64,000 nt of DNA from Skeletonema tropicum. Lineage: Eukaryota; Bacillariophyta; Thalassiosirophyceae; Thalassiosirales; Thalassiosiraceae. A program made the position numbers and the translations under genes. Below, one piece after another: positions 22,405-34,106 of the stretch (the first letter of the stretch is position 1; each line of letters opens with the position of its first letter). Location: NCBI GenBank assembly GCA_037178625.1, contig CM074136.1, forward strand, positions 2,418,001 through 2,482,000, read 5' to 3'. Under the pieces are notes generated by a model that saw only the letters and a program-made list of their open reading frames with translations, did not search any database and was not told where the DNA came from.

Positions 22405-23036
22405 GCAGCAAGATATTTTTGTGTGTAAAGTCTTTATGGTCGTGCTCTTCGGCAATAGTAACATGAGTAGAGTACACAGTAGGATCACACTATCAATCGC
22501 AAATCCCTGGCACGGCAACGCAAGGATGGTGTGGTCATTCGATTGGGGATTGGGCCGGCCGGCAACCGCTTTGGCTTGGCGCTTGGCTTTAAGCTTGGGT
22601 GTATTCTTGCGACACAACATGCAAAACAAAACAGCCGCAACAACGATGTGAGTCACCCATGAGAATTAACGTTTGATCCCAAACAGATCTTGAGGAAGTA
22701 TTCAAATACAATTACTCCTATTAATTAGTCGCGATACAACTATGAATAAAGCGCAATAATCGGTCCAAAATGGACTATTTCAGATTGTAGGAGTAGTATT
22801 TTATGTAGATACCTTGACGCCACTACCCACTACGGGCTACGGGGGATCCTACAAAAGCCCAGACCCAAGCACCTACTACACACAAATATTCAGGAGAACG
22901 GTTTGTAAGACAAACGGCTCAGCAGGACTCTAGCTGCCATTCAAGCACTCTATGAGAGCAACAATGGCCCGATAACAGCGTCGTCACTTAATGATGACCA
23001 AATTTCATATTTATTGTACAGTACAGGTGGCAGATT
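22405..23036. other. Unique spacer between array units A and B
   Basis: Only short frames occur. It includes the dispersed repeat at 22683-22792. Nothing else recognised. Confidence 0.4.
22683..22792. repeat. Dispersed repeat, inverted relative to 29570-29680
   Basis: The stretch from CTTGAGGAAGTATTCAAATA to TGGACTATTTCAG corresponds, in reverse complement and with about 80-85 % identity by eye, to 29566-29672. Shared blocks include TTGAGGAAGTAT, ATTCAAATACAATTA, ATTAATTAGT and ATCGGTCCAAAA. It is probably the end of an unidentified mobile element. Confidence 0.6.
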
Positions 23037-23430
23037 AGGGTCATCAGAGTGAAGCCTAGATGGACAGCCCTGCGTGATGCCCTCCTTTTACACGAAATGG
23101 TAGGGTCCTCACCCCCATTTCATCCCGCACAAAACAAAGGATATGGCGACGATAGCTAGCGGTTAAAAGCTATCTTCGAAAGTGAGGGCCATCGTTGATC
23201 TCCCACGGCATATTATATTCTCGATTGAGAGCCCATGGAAAGCATTTCGAGCATCCACTAAGAGCAACCCATAGCCCCTCCATGGGATGTCGTGTGAGTT
23301 CTCCGAGTCAGAGGGGATGGGATAATAAGGATAAGGGAAGGGTGGGGGATTTGGGAAGTATTAGTATTGATTTTCATTCTGTCCATGATGTCTCCCTTCT
23401 ATTCTGCCTCTGCCTCTGCCCCTATGAAAC
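23037..23430 (-). pseudogene. Reverse transcriptase relic, array unit B
   Basis: Minus-strand reading recovers GYGLLLVDARNAF (motif A) and KEGITQGC (motif B) in broken frames. It is truncated at the unit boundary before motif C. Confidence 0.75.
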
Positions 23431-23942
23431 TCCAATTGTTGGTTAAAAATGTCTAGAGAGATAGCGATGCTAAATTTACCTGATTTCCCTCAAGTGATAT
23501 GATAGGTCCGTGATGTCTCAGGTAGGAGTCGTTTTTGTTCTATCATCACGCTGATAGATTTGTGCAGTCGAAAGGTCCAAGAAGTGCTCTTAATTCAAAG
23601 ACGTCGAAGGAACGTGAATGACGATAATCGAAGTCATTGTGATCTGTGGAGTAAAACGCGAGTTTAGTTTAGAGGCACTCATAAGTACAGAACAACACTT
23701 TCTTCCCAAGAAAAATACAGCACCACGTATCTTAGACGGGATCATACCATAACCACTAGAGAGAGACGAGACATCACGCAGAAGTGGCCAGCTGTTGATG
23801 TACGGTAATGATGTTGTGTACTCCTCTCTCTCTCTCTTGTGAGCCACATATCAACGCCGAACGCCGAGCCAACACATCATCATCTTGTACAGGCTGGCCC
23901 CCTCGCCCCCCCTCTTCGTCACAACAAACCTAAAGACAGAGA

Positions 23943-23975
23943 ATGAGCGTACAATTTGCTGACACGGTTCAATTA
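23943..23975 (+). pseudogene. Truncated 5' end of small conserved gene (unit B)
   Basis: Eleven codons identical to the start of the 25923 gene are followed by a junction to RT-relic sequence. This is a duplication breakpoint product. Confidence 0.75.
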
Positions 23976-25430
23976 GAAGAGGATGTGGTGGCGCCCTTCC
24001 CTATCCCGACCCCTACTCCCTCAGAGTCAGTGCAGAAGTGAATTTGCCTGGACGAGCGCAAGGGCAAGGGTCATGCGTGATCGCACATAGAATATCATCG
24101 GGCCACGCTGACGCTCCCATCGGCTAAGTGTTTACCCAGTTGACGGATCGAATTTAAAGCCTCTCTAGCTGGCATTCCATCAGCTGTGAAGCAGAGGGGG
24201 TCTGTGTCACATCTCCACGCTACTCGTTTGTTTTCACTCGGGTCGACCCATCAGTTGCGTTGTGTTGTTGCGTGGCAGTTTCGGCATTAGCTGCGGCACA
24301 TCTTCTACGTGGATTCCTGAGTAGATAAAAGGCTCCGTAGCCAGCAGAGCACGACATTGACCCATACCCATATCGCATCTAGAAGGCTTTCTTGCAAAAG
24401 AATCCAAATTCCGTCGTAACAGCATAGTGGCCGCAATGGACGAGACCGCTCACCTTGCATTGGAAAGCATGTTCTACCATCATTAGTTTTGCACCACAAC
24501 CACATCCATTGCATAGGTCCGCATATTTGCCATGTCCTTCGCTTTTTTGTGGGATCTCGTGCAGAAGGCTCGCGATATAAACTGCGAGTAAACCAGGTGC
24601 TTCACCGACTGTCGCGACGTGTGGTAGCAATCCACTGATTGTTCCACGTGATCCGGATTGCCAAGCCTGCAAGATTCACACTAAGACAAAGACAAAGCAA
24701 GTGTCGCCACTCTCCAGATAATTCCGATGGGGAGATGCCGAAGAGAGGTGGGATAAATTTCTCTCTAATGGCAACTTCATCGCTGAAAGAAGTGCCCCGT
24801 TTGGCACAATAAGCGATAGATAAGTCCATTTATTTTGAAGGGACAGAACAAACGCAGAATAGACCGCCTCTAGGGTTGTGTGTAGCACATTGGCCGAATA
24901 CTTACACGCAGTACACCCACTTCCACTTTCTTCATTACCCACTCTTCCTTCTCGGCCGCATCACCATACACTACCGACTCCGCCTTTAAATCATCGGCAT
25001 GTGAGGGTGGAGAGTCCCAGGAACCCCTCCTCAACCAGTCAGCTAGGGTCATCAGAGTGAAGCCTAGATGGACAGCCCTGCGTGATGCCCTCCTTTTACA
25101 CGAAATGGTAGGGTCCTCACCCCCATTTCATCCCGCACAAAACAAAGGATATGGCGACGATAGCTAGCGGTTAAAAGCTATCTTCGAAAGTGAGGGCCAT
25201 CGTTGATCTCCCACGGCATATTATATTCTCGATTGAGAGCCCATGGAAAGCATTTCGAGCATCCACTAAGAGCAACCCATAGCCCCTCCATGGGATGTCG
25301 TGTGAGTTCTCCAAGTCAGAGGGGATGGGATAATAAGGATAAGGGAAGGGTGGGGGATTTGGGAAGAATTAGTATTGATTTTCATTCTGTCCATGATGTC
25401 TCCCTTCTGCCTCTGCCTCTGCCCCTATGA
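23976..25430 (-). pseudogene. Reverse transcriptase relic, array unit C
   Basis: Same antisense relic as in unit A, with DARNAF, EGITQGC, HADDL, YGDAAEKEEW and the DLCNGCG/HAFQC knuckle readable in several frames. It shares the motif-C deletion with unit A, so decay preceded the duplication. Confidence 0.82.
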
Positions 25431-25922
25431 AACTCCAATTGTTGGTTAAAAATGTCTAGAGAGATAGCGATGCTAAATTTACCTGATTTCCCTCAGTGAT
25501 ATGATAGGTCCGTGATGTCTCAGGTAGGAGTCGTTTTTGTTCTATCATCACAGATCATCACGCTGATAGATTTGTGCAGTCGAAAGGTCCAAGAAGTGCT
25601 CTTAATTCAAAGGCGTCGAAGGAACGTGAATGACGATAATCGAAGTCATTGTGATCTGTGGAGTAAAACGCGGGTTTAGTTTAGAGGCACTCATAAGTAC
25701 AGAAACACTTTCTTCCCAAGAAAAATACAGCACCACGTATCTTAGACGGGATCATAACGCAGAAGTGGCCAGCTGTGTACTCCTCTCTAGAGCCTCTGGA
25801 GAGCCACATAAGTATCAACAGGTATCAACGCCGAAGCCACAGCCAACACATCATCATCTTGTGCAGGTTTGCCCCCTACCCTCGCCTCCCCCTCTTCGTC
25901 ACAACAAACCTAAAGACAGAGA

Positions 25923-26444
25923 ATGAGCGTACAATTTGCTGACACGGTTCAATTATACATCTTCGAGCGTTACGAAGACAGCAATGGCAGAAGCGTTGCG
26001 CCTCAAGAGCTCTGGTATACCTCAGCGGAGTGTGACCGCATGCAACATGCTGTGTTGGAGGCTGTCTTTGAAGTTCGGCGGAGACTGAGGGCAATGGTCA
26101 ATGCGTCCGTGAGCTATTCCGCAGGCACTCACGACGAGAATGAAGACGCGCCCTCGCCATTCCAAGCCCAAGCTGAAGTTGCAGAGGGGACCGGCCTTTC
26201 TGATTGCATGGGCATCGAGCACCTTCTCACAAGGGCATCTATTCTCGAGGTGAGGACTTGCAGAGCGAGATGTATACAGGCTGTGCTCGAAGAACAAGGA
26301 AGACAGATGCAGATGGCTAATCTATCCCGATCGGATTCGTTGGGGCTCGGATGGAATGCCATCGCACTTTCCTCATTGACACAGACGAGGAGGACCATGC
26401 TGAGAGCACAGATGTTGGGTGAACGACATCGAGAGTCCATCTGA
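25923..26444 (+). CDS. Conserved protein of unknown function (array copy C)
   Basis: The 173-residue product is nearly identical to the copy at 21235-21759, starting MSVQFADTVQLYIFERYED, with GIEHLLTRASILEVRTCRARC and LSSLTQTRRTMLRAQMLGERH conserved. Differences are conservative plus a short in-frame indel in the Ala/Glu linker, which argues that both copies are under coding constraint or very young. Flanking DNA on both sides is duplicated too. Function unknown. Confidence 0.7.
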   Translation: MSVQFADTVQLYIFERYEDSNGRSVAPQELWYTSAECDRMQHAVLEAVFEVRRRLRAMVNASVSYSAGTHDENEDAPSPFQAQAEVAEGTGLSDCMGIEHLLTRASILEVRTCRARCIQAVLEEQGRQMQMANLSRSDSLGLGWNAIALSSLTQTRRTMLRAQMLGERHRESI

Positions 26445-27081
26445 CAGTAATGTAACAGCCGCGTGACAACAATTTTCAAAGGCAGAGGAGGACTGCGCTG
26501 GCGCTATCCGAGAGCACGGATGACAAGCTGCATTATCAGCATGATCATGATCACAATCAGTCCGCTAAGCCGAGTCCGAAGTGACAGCCGCGTGGCAATT
26601 TTCAAAGGGAATGAGGATATAGTAAGATAGAGATAGAGAAGTACAGGTAAAGAATTAGAGTTAAAGGATAGATATGTGTACAGGCAAAGAATCAGAGTTA
26701 TAGATGGAGGTGTACAGGTAAAGAATTAAAGTAACTATATTGGCAATCATCGTGTATGTGAAGACATTTGTTTATGATAAGGGAAAATCACCAAACGAAC
26801 ATCATCTCTGCCGATACGGATGGAGACGAGACGAGATGGATTGGCTGATAACTCTTCTCAATCTCAATCTCAAGGAACGGCGGTTGCCCTTTCTCCAATA
26901 CTTATCTTCCTTTTCGAGTTTATCATGACAGATGACTTCAATAATATTTTGGAGCCCCCGATGCCCAAGGTATGCCTTTCTCCGGACGTCTCTGTGATGA
27001 GTTGATGCACGATGACAGAGTATAGCACCTACCTCCTCACCCCTGATGAATCTAAGAAATTATTATCGCCCACGCGATGGA
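26445..27081. other. Downstream part of array unit C
   Basis: Duplicate of 21760-22404, with the same GTACAGGTAAAGAATTA repeats. No supported gene. Confidence 0.45.
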
Positions 27082-29044
27082 TCTTGTTGTTCACATCATT
27101 CGTTTTGAGAAATTGCGGGAAATCCTTAAGTCGGAAGCGAAAAAATTATTGCGGGAAGGAATTTTGTTAGGCGAAGTCATTGTTACATTTTGTTACCCGA
27201 GAAGTTCGATCGTTACGACTGTTACAGTGATTCGTTTCACTTTCACACGCCGCGCTATCGAGCTGGAGCTGGGCCAAATCGGACCTGGATTGACTAAAGG
27301 ACGGCTGAATTCCTAAGGACGGCTGAATCGACGTACAGACTCAAAATTTACTGATATATTCAAGAACTTGTGCATCGGACATGAAAACGATGTGAAGAGG
27401 CGCCCATCACCATGACTTCCGCCATATCATATCACTTAGGAAATTAGGTAAATGTTGCATTCAGCCAGAAATTCAACTCGAGTTGCACGCCAATGTTGTA
27501 CTGAGATCCCACGTAGCTCTTGTGTAGAGGAGTTGAATTTGTGCGAAAAGGTTTTTGAAAAGGTCCCAAATAGCACCTTTTCACCCACATTTTTTAGCTT
27601 TTCGTGCATGTGCCGAGTTGCATTTTGAGTTGAATTTTTTGAGTTGAATATTCAACTCGAATGTACTAGTTCCTACGCAGACTGAATACGCTAGAAGATC
27701 CTGCATGCCGCCGTTCTCACGTGCCTCTAGTACATAAGTGAGACGAATGAGCAAGTACTGCCAAGAACAACAATAATAATCTAATGCATTAACTATTTCT
27801 ACTCTTCCTACACCTGCTTGCACTCTCTGGTTCAGGATTGAGGCTTTCATGGCCAACTAATTCCTCATCTGCTTGCACCTTCTTTTGTAAACTTGTGCAT
27901 CAGAAATGCTTGCAATATATACATTCATATAACACTACACAACCTTCTCTGCTGACACAGAGCCTCAAGCCGGCTCAAATAGAGTTTTCTCTATGTGTCA
28001 TTGCCGATGTTTTTCATAGTACATGCTGATTGTTGTGTGTGGACAGATTTTGGACGGAGATGTGCCCTCTTTCATTAGCGACAAAGCAACTTGCATACGC
28101 GAACGACGCAGCCACCAACGACCACAAAAACCCATCCTGTGACGGAGCAGATCAGTATGAACGATTATATGAGTAAATATACTGCGAGAAGAGACGGTAG
28201 CTTCACCCAACGTATCTTATATGGTTGATGTCGAGCGACGTCAAAAAGCATCATCACGTGTTGAGTGTTTATTCGAGATCGACAGCGCTTGAAAAGGTAC
28301 CATATTGGCGGCAACATCGCACATGTTCTCCGTGTATTTTGGTTCGGTTGCATGCCAATCGTCTATGGTGTAGCAGCAGTCGACGTGAGAGTTTTGGTGC
28401 CAGCACACAAAAAGTGATGTCTGTGCATTATTTGCGTAAATACGGTGGTTACACGAGAGTGCTGTCTTCAGAATTTGGTCCGTAGGAGGCTCTTGAGAGA
28501 GGAGATAATCTTTTATCATTCGTCCAGCACTTCCCACTTGTTTGTTGCCTCTCGTCGGCGCAGAAGTGTCATCATCATCTTGCTTGTGTGTTCGGTGATG
28601 GTGATTTCACGATGAAAGGGCTTAGAGTATTTCACTACACGAGAAGTTGAATTATGAGTTACACTTTTGGTCAAAATTTCCGCATTATCGCTACCTAGAC
28701 ATCATTGAACCAACAATTGGAGTCTTCATACGCCGAGGGCAGAACCAAACAGCGTCGCAGTCGGAACCACGGGAGAGGGTTGTCTCTCCTACCACAACTC
28801 GTTTAAAAGCCCGGGATATATTGACATGCGATTTGGCCCAGCTCTTGGCCCAGCTCCCCAGCTCGGCACTTATTTCGTACAACATCGTAGAATACAATCA
28901 ATTCGATTGATCGAATAAAGCAATGTTGCCTGCTTGAGCAATGAAATGGCTAGCAATGCGAAAGAAAAGGAAAAGGATTTTAAAGCTTTTGATAGCAACA
29001 TAGCCCAATCATGCCTGCGACTGCGAGAACATAGACCAATCTGC

Positions 29045-29086
29045 CGCCGACCCCATCGCCTGCCTCTCGCAGGCATGGGGTCGGCG
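29045..29086. repeat. Perfect inverted repeat (hairpin)
   Basis: CGCCGACCCCAT (29045-29056) pairs with ATGGGGTCGGCG (29075-29086), and the inner GCCTGC pairs with GCAGGC, leaving one bulged base and a five-base loop (CTCTC). The GC-rich stem lies in otherwise AT-rich sequence. Confidence 0.8.
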
Positions 29087-29565
29087 TTCGAAAATCAAAT
29101 CAAAGATAACTGTGTGGCTTCCTGAGGCTGTCACTCATCTTTCAGCTTCAGCTGCGTGCACGCGTCTAAATATATGTACTGCTTCATCTCTTTTCTATTA
29201 CTCGCACACGGTGTCATCCTAGTCTAAGTACTAGTAGAGTGAGTAATTTTCTAAGTTATTATTTCTCTACTACAATTAACCTAAAGCCCCATTCATTCAG
29301 CTAATTACCGGCTGAGAAAATCGCAACAAAATAAATTCGCAACAAAAATATTTTGCTAACAAACTACGCACAAAACACACATCGACTGAAACTAGCGCCT
29401 CACTACACTCAACATCGACCCTCCATCTACCTGCACCGGCCATAAGTTGATAGTACATGTTATTACCTTTCGATTAAGCCGCTGGGAGTCATCGTATGCA
29501 CTATTCGCATTACAATGGCTGCATAGGTGCTCATATAAGCATGCGTCATGCATAGAATCACTACA

Positions 29566-29750
29566 ATTACTAGCTGAAATAGGCCGTTTTGGACCGATGC
29601 TTGCGCCTTATTTAATAGTTATATACTGGTCAACTAATTAATAATTGTATTTGAATATACTTCCTCAAGGGAATTTGGCTATCTGTTTGGGTTCAACATG
29701 TTGATAGGTGCGCTCTATGGAGGGCATACTCACATGGTTGTTTCGTATTC
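29566..29750. repeat. Dispersed repeat, also at 22683 (inverted) and 61872
   Basis: The left part matches 22683-22792 in reverse complement. The right part (29627-29750) is identical to 61872-61994, where it forms the start of the second ALG14-containing segment. Confidence 0.65.
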
Positions 29751-29946
29751 ACGGTCTCTCGAGCGTGACAATTTACATGTCAGTTTGTGACGAGACCTGA
29801 AGTGTGAGTTTTTCGAGTGATTTTAAATTTTTCGTTCGTCTCCGCCCAAACTCGTGTCGGCTCTACGGAATGATACTGGACAGAGTGGGCACTTACACTT
29901 GATACGAATGAAATAAAACAGTAAATTTATATAATTATCAATCTAT

Positions 29947-30263
29947 TCATCGTACAGTTCCATCGACTGCGTCAGTTTCTTCACTTTTGATCTTGTGACG
30001 TTCGTTTTGGTGGATTTTCAGTGCACGTTCTCCGATAAATCGCTGTCTACATCCACAACAAACATGAATTCGTGTATCCATCTTCATGTAAGCACTGCGC
30101 AATGCCTCATCTTCGTGTTCAAAGTCATCCTGAACTCGAAGTGACGGGCATTCATTCATCTGTAATTCCCAATCAAGCAATACCTCCTCCTCCTGCTGCT
30201 CTTCATTTTCTTCTTCCTGAGGAGCTTCTTCTACAGCGGTGTGCCTCGTGCGTGCCTCTAGCT
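29947..30263 (-). pseudogene. C2H2 zinc-finger fragment
   Basis: The minus strand is open from about 30263 to 29947. It encodes a Glu/Gln-rich stretch, then HVCCGCRQRFIGERALKIHQ followed by NERHK, a C-x2-C-x12-H-x4-H zinc finger, and a short acidic tail. There is no ATG upstream of the finger apart from internal Met codons, so it is an exon or a fragment. Almost all of it is missing from the otherwise identical segment at 61872-64000. Single C2H2 fingers of this kind occur at the N-terminus of some LINE proteins; host origin is equally possible. Confidence 0.4.
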
Positions 30264-30372
30264 AGCTAAAATTAAAATTCGCAACAAAAAATTTTGTTAC
30301 GATTTTCTCAACGCGGTTAGCCTACTTACAGCCTCTCTCTAAGCAACATACATCATAGCAACGTAATCTACA

Positions 30373-31293
30373 ATGGCAGCAATAAAACTCCCAGCTTCGA
30401 TAGGAGCTGTTACTACTGCTACTATTGTTGTGGCGATCTCTATCATTTCCGTCAGAATTTTGAATATCGTGCGATGCATACACAACAACCGTCGCAAAAG
30501 GCGTCGGAGCAAAGAGCGTGGTGATGATCATATTTCATCCTCTTCCATGGACCATCTTCGACACAATGACGACGAGACGCAGCCTTCAACATCATCGAAA
30601 ATCAAGACGGTAGTATTTCTTGGTTCAGGTGGCCATACTACCGAAATGATACAGCTACTGCAAGAGCTCGATCCCAAGATTTATGCACCAATTGTGTACA
30701 TCGTAGCCAAAAGTGATGTAACATCGATACCACGGTTGCAGCGTTACATATTATCGAGTGGAATGAGAGATGGCAAGGATTGTCATCCGCAGTGGGAGGG
30801 GAGATATCCTAAGTCTATCAACAAGACCAGCGGCAATGATGATGTCACAACAACAACTTCTCCACCGGCACAAGCACAAGTGTACACTCTCCCACGAGCA
30901 CGAGAAGTCCATCAATCCTACCTTTCATCCATATTCACAACATTACATTCAACATACAAAACTGCACAATTATTATGGAAGATACAACCGCATTTGATAG
31001 TGACCAATGGGCCGGGGACGTGCGTTCCAATTGTTTATTGCGCTTTCATTCTTCGATGTCTTTTCAGTTTTCTACATCTATTCAGATTTGGCAAAGACTC
31101 ATCATTATCATCGTCAGAGATCACATTCCGAACAATCTTTATAGAGTCATTATGTAGAGTTAAAACAATATCATTGTCGGGGAAATTGGTCTATCCGATT
31201 GTAGATTCGTTTGTGGTACATTGGCCCAGTTTGATGGAGCAATATGAGATGGTGGAGATTTGTGATGTGCTTGTGCCATCGTTGGAATCGTGA
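30373..31293 (+). CDS. ALG14: ALG14, UDP-GlcNAc transferase membrane subunit, copy 1
   Basis: ALG14 recruits the catalytic ALG13 to the ER membrane; together they add the second GlcNAc to dolichol-PP-GlcNAc on the cytosolic face. This intronless 306-residue product has one N-terminal membrane helix (about residues 8-28), a basic Ser-rich linker, then VVFLGSGGHTTEM at about residue 79, the family's glycine-rich motif. TNGPGTCVPI follows at about residue 211, and the C-terminus has KLVYPIVDSFVVHWP. A Thr/Ser/Asn-rich insert of about 30 residues (around 140-175) is an unusual addition. The downstream minus-strand rhodanese gene converges on it with a ~150-bp gap. An identical protein is encoded at 62134-63054. 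Confidence 0.95.
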   Translation: MAAIKLPASIGAVTTATIVVAISIISVRILNIVRCIHNNRRKRRRSKERGDDHISSSSMDHLRHNDDETQPSTSSKIKTVVFLGSGGHTTEMIQLLQELDPKIYAPIVYIVAKSDVTSIPRLQRYILSSGMRDGKDCHPQWEGRYPKSINKTSGNDDVTTTTSPPAQAQVYTLPRAREVHQSYLSSIFTTLHSTYKTAQLLWKIQPHLIVTNGPGTCVPIVYCAFILRCLFSFLHLFRFGKDSSLSSSEITFRTIFIESLCRVKTISLSGKLVYPIVDSFVVHWPSLMEQYEMVEICDVLVPSLES

Positions 31294-31442
31294 TGAACCA
31301 GCAATGGTGCACTTAACAGAACGTTTGCAATTCGTATAGGGGAGTTGGTCATGTAAAGTGCTAGTAATGATATGAATAGATAGCTACAATGGGTGCGCTT
31401 CCGATTATAATAATAATAGACGATTCATCTACGAATAGAATG

Positions 31443-33809
31443 TTACCTTGCACTACTATCACCGTCACCAGTGACTATCCTGCGGACGTCGTACATTCTC
31501 TGTCCATTTCTAGCAACAACGCCCCACCGATAGATCTCACTTTGTTGTTCCGTCGTCCCAGAAGTGCTCCTCCTTCGACCACAATCAAGAGATTTGTCCC
31601 ACTTGACTGCTACACAGTCCAATTCATCTCCACCAGACGCCCATGATTTAATGTTGACGACAGTTCCCAGCCTGATTGGATCTTGTTGTGATCCTCGACG
31701 GCCTAGCCTTATTTCATTCCAATTTGGTCCAACCGTGACACGATCTCCTACCTTTACTTCCATAATTGGCTCTAAAGCGCTACCATTACCACCACCAGTA
31801 CCTCGTTCCTGCTGTGGAGATTGAGTATGCTTCCAAAAGCCCCAGCACCTCCCATCACAAATATCCTCCGACTCGAAGCAGGTTCGACAACGTCTCTTGG
31901 CATTCGGTTCTACCACTGCATTCCCCTCTCTAATATCACTTTGTCTTGTACTAATCTTTTCCATTTGCTTTCGTAATGTCTTGCGCACATTCTTATGCTT
32001 CTTTGCCGGCAAGTACAACGACGAGTCGTGTAGTGATTGCAACGTTTCCTTTTGCTTCTCAAGTTCTTCCATGGTAAATCGTTCAAGGAAGGTAAAGTAC
32101 GCACCCTTCCACCGTTGATGTCGATCACAGTGAAATTCATGTAACTTGTCACGACAGGATGGACATATCAAGATTAGATCGCGACAGACACTGCATAGAT
32201 TTGCTCCACTGATTTCATCATGGGGGATATTGCATTCAATGCATTTACCAACCACATCCTTCACCTCTTGTTGCTGTTGCTCCTCATGTGTTTGACAATC
32301 ATCACTCATATCATCCACAGAAGAAGAAGCAGCAGCAGCAGCAACACTACCTTTCTCTTCTTCATCCACTTCCCACTTCTTCTTCTTCTTCTTCTTTTTC
32401 ACCAACATCATATCACCCGCATCAAGAGCAACCCGTTGATCAAACACAAACACCTTTCCCTTATAAAATCCATCTTTGCCATACTTTTCAAGATAGCGAT
32501 GTATCCCCCCACTTAAATGACTAACATCTTGTACTCCACGTTGTTTTAACATGGCTGAGGCCTTGACACAACGTATCCCACCGGTACAATACATGAGGAC
32601 CTGTGTGTGGAGCAAGCAAAAAAAAAGTAGGAGAGAGAGAGAGAGAGAAGAAACGACACACAATAATATGAATGAGATGAAAAAAGTGAGCAGCAAAGCC
32701 ACACAAGGAGTGTGTACCATTTGCCATATAATGGTACAGGGATATTACATACTTACCTTTTTGTCTTTGAGTGACTCCGAGTTTTGAGAGCAGAATGTTG
32801 AGTCAAAGTGGGAGAATGTGACTGTGTTTGGATTGATGGCTGGGGTTGGTGCTGCTGCTGCTGCTTTGGTAGTAGTAGTAGTACAAGAACCATTCCTGCC
32901 ATCATCACTACTTCTACCATCAAGCTGCTGTGGTGTCACCCCATTCAAAGAAGAAGAAGAAGTAGGATGAATAAAATGTCCAATAGCATGTTCAAATGTA
33001 TTCCGAACATCAATCAATACCACCTCCTTCTTCTTCATTAATTTTTGTTTCTTCCACGGACGTGCGTTGTCATTATTTGCAGTAGTGTCATCATCTCCAT
33101 CATTAGTATCACATTCTTCTTCTTCTTCTTCCTGCTGCTGCTGCTGAGCATCCAATAAAATAGCATGAAACTCCTCTGCACTAATCTCCTTCCCTGTATC
33201 CAATGGTATATCATCGACATGGATTGCACCACCTGTATTTACTATTTCGTTGACTATTTGAATCTTTAGATCTGGAAAGGGATCAATACTGTTGTTGTTG
33301 TTGGTTTGTGTGTGTGTGGTGGTAGTATTGGAGGATGATGATTTTGTGGTGGATTTCTTCCAGTCAATGTTGGTAAAGAGATGTCCATTGCCTGCTTTTG
33401 GTCGTGTTGCTGTTGTTGATGATGTATCCAAGCCTTCACCAGTATCATCAACAGTAGTAGTCACATTAGCAATAGGAGGAGGAGGAGGATAGCCCAACTC
33501 ACCAATCAAATCAAACCCCTCCATCCGTTCAATATACTCCTCCATCTCCGTTTCAGTCGAACAACTTAGCGTCCCGTTAATCCCCTCAGTCGATAGTAGT
33601 ATCCGTCCTTTCATATTACCAAGTTGTTGACATAGGTCGGATTGATGTTGTTGCAGTAGTGGGAGGTAGTAGGAGGAATTTTGTCGGAAATGTGTGATTG
33701 TGGCGGAGGAGAGGGAGGAGGAGGAACAGGGGAGGAAGTATTTATAGAAGAGGACCACGTGACCATGATGATTGGTACCAGATGATGATGATGATGCTGC
33801 AGAGTCCAT
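31443..33809 (-). CDS. TrhO/UPF0176-type rhodanese with C-terminal MIB/HERC2-like domain
   Basis: Exon 1 is 33809-32757 (351 codons) and exon 2 is 32600-31443 (385 residues). The 156-bp intron starts GTAAGT and ends CACACAG, with both junctions between codons. The N-terminal part has the ferredoxin-like UPF0176 signature (GRILLSTEGINGTLS near residue 70). A rhodanese domain follows with several poly-Ser/Gln/Glu inserts, and YCTGGIRC at residues 355-362 carries the active-site Cys. After it come a Cys-rich region (CIECN, CSVCRD, CPSC, HCDRH) and a conserved RRCRTCFE segment. At about residues 625-725 KVGDRVTVGPNWNE, LGTVVNI, VAVKWD and YRWG resemble a MIB/HERC2 domain. Bacterial TrhO hydroxylates tRNA U34; the same reaction here is inference. 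Confidence 0.85.
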
Positions 33810-34106
33810 TGTTGATACTGTTAGGATTTATCAGTGTACCGAGACGATGTACTTCATTCAGCTCGGCTGTATGTCATGATGTTCAGAAGATTTTTCTTTG
33901 GTGGGTGATGAGGGCGCCAAAAAAAGTAGTTGGCGCCAAAAAATCTGTCCGTATCCATCTCAAAATAATCTCCTTCACCGCACCTCACAATCACAAATAA
34001 AGTAGGTAGTGCTGACCATGGCGATGCACGCATAGCAGGTAGCAGCCTCCTCCCGCTGCACCCATGGTTGTTTTGAATACTCAATGATATTCACTATTCG
34101 GTAACA
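33810..34106. promoter_or_regulatory. Short divergent intergenic region (rhodanese / ALG9)
   Basis: About 300 bp separate the two divergent start codons, so it must hold both promoters. GGCGCCAAAAAA is repeated at 33915 and 33933. No RNA gene seen. Confidence 0.45.

Larger units (their letters stand above)
23037..23975. repeat. Tandem segmental duplication, unit B (truncated)
   Basis: Unit B matches 20391-21270 of unit A. It contains the RT-relic piece from the PTPPPLP region to the motif-B region (23037-23430, minus), the spacer, and only the first eleven codons of the small gene (23943-23975, starting MSVQFADTVQL) before the sequence jumps into unit C. Confidence 0.88.
23976..27081. repeat. 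Tandem segmental duplication, unit C
   Basis: Unit C corresponds to 18902-22404 of unit A. It starts inside the RT relic and ends after CCCACGCGATGGA. Internal differences are a ~190-bp deletion, small indels and a shorter CAATCT microrepeat. The sequence continues into unrelated DNA at 27082. Confidence 0.9.
27082..29946. other. Gene-poor region
   Basis: No convincing coding region was found on either strand; frames of up to about 100 codons lack domain-like sequence. Bases 27465-27665 hold a cluster of GAGTTGAA/TTCAACTC words in both orientations. An inverted repeat lies at 29045-29086 and a dispersed repeat at 29566-29750. The sequence from 29627 onward recurs at 61872. Confidence 0.45.

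Noticed and set aside
28241..28537. 98-codon minus-strand frame with several Cys
   Set aside because: Composition is not protein-like over its length and no start context or domain supports it.
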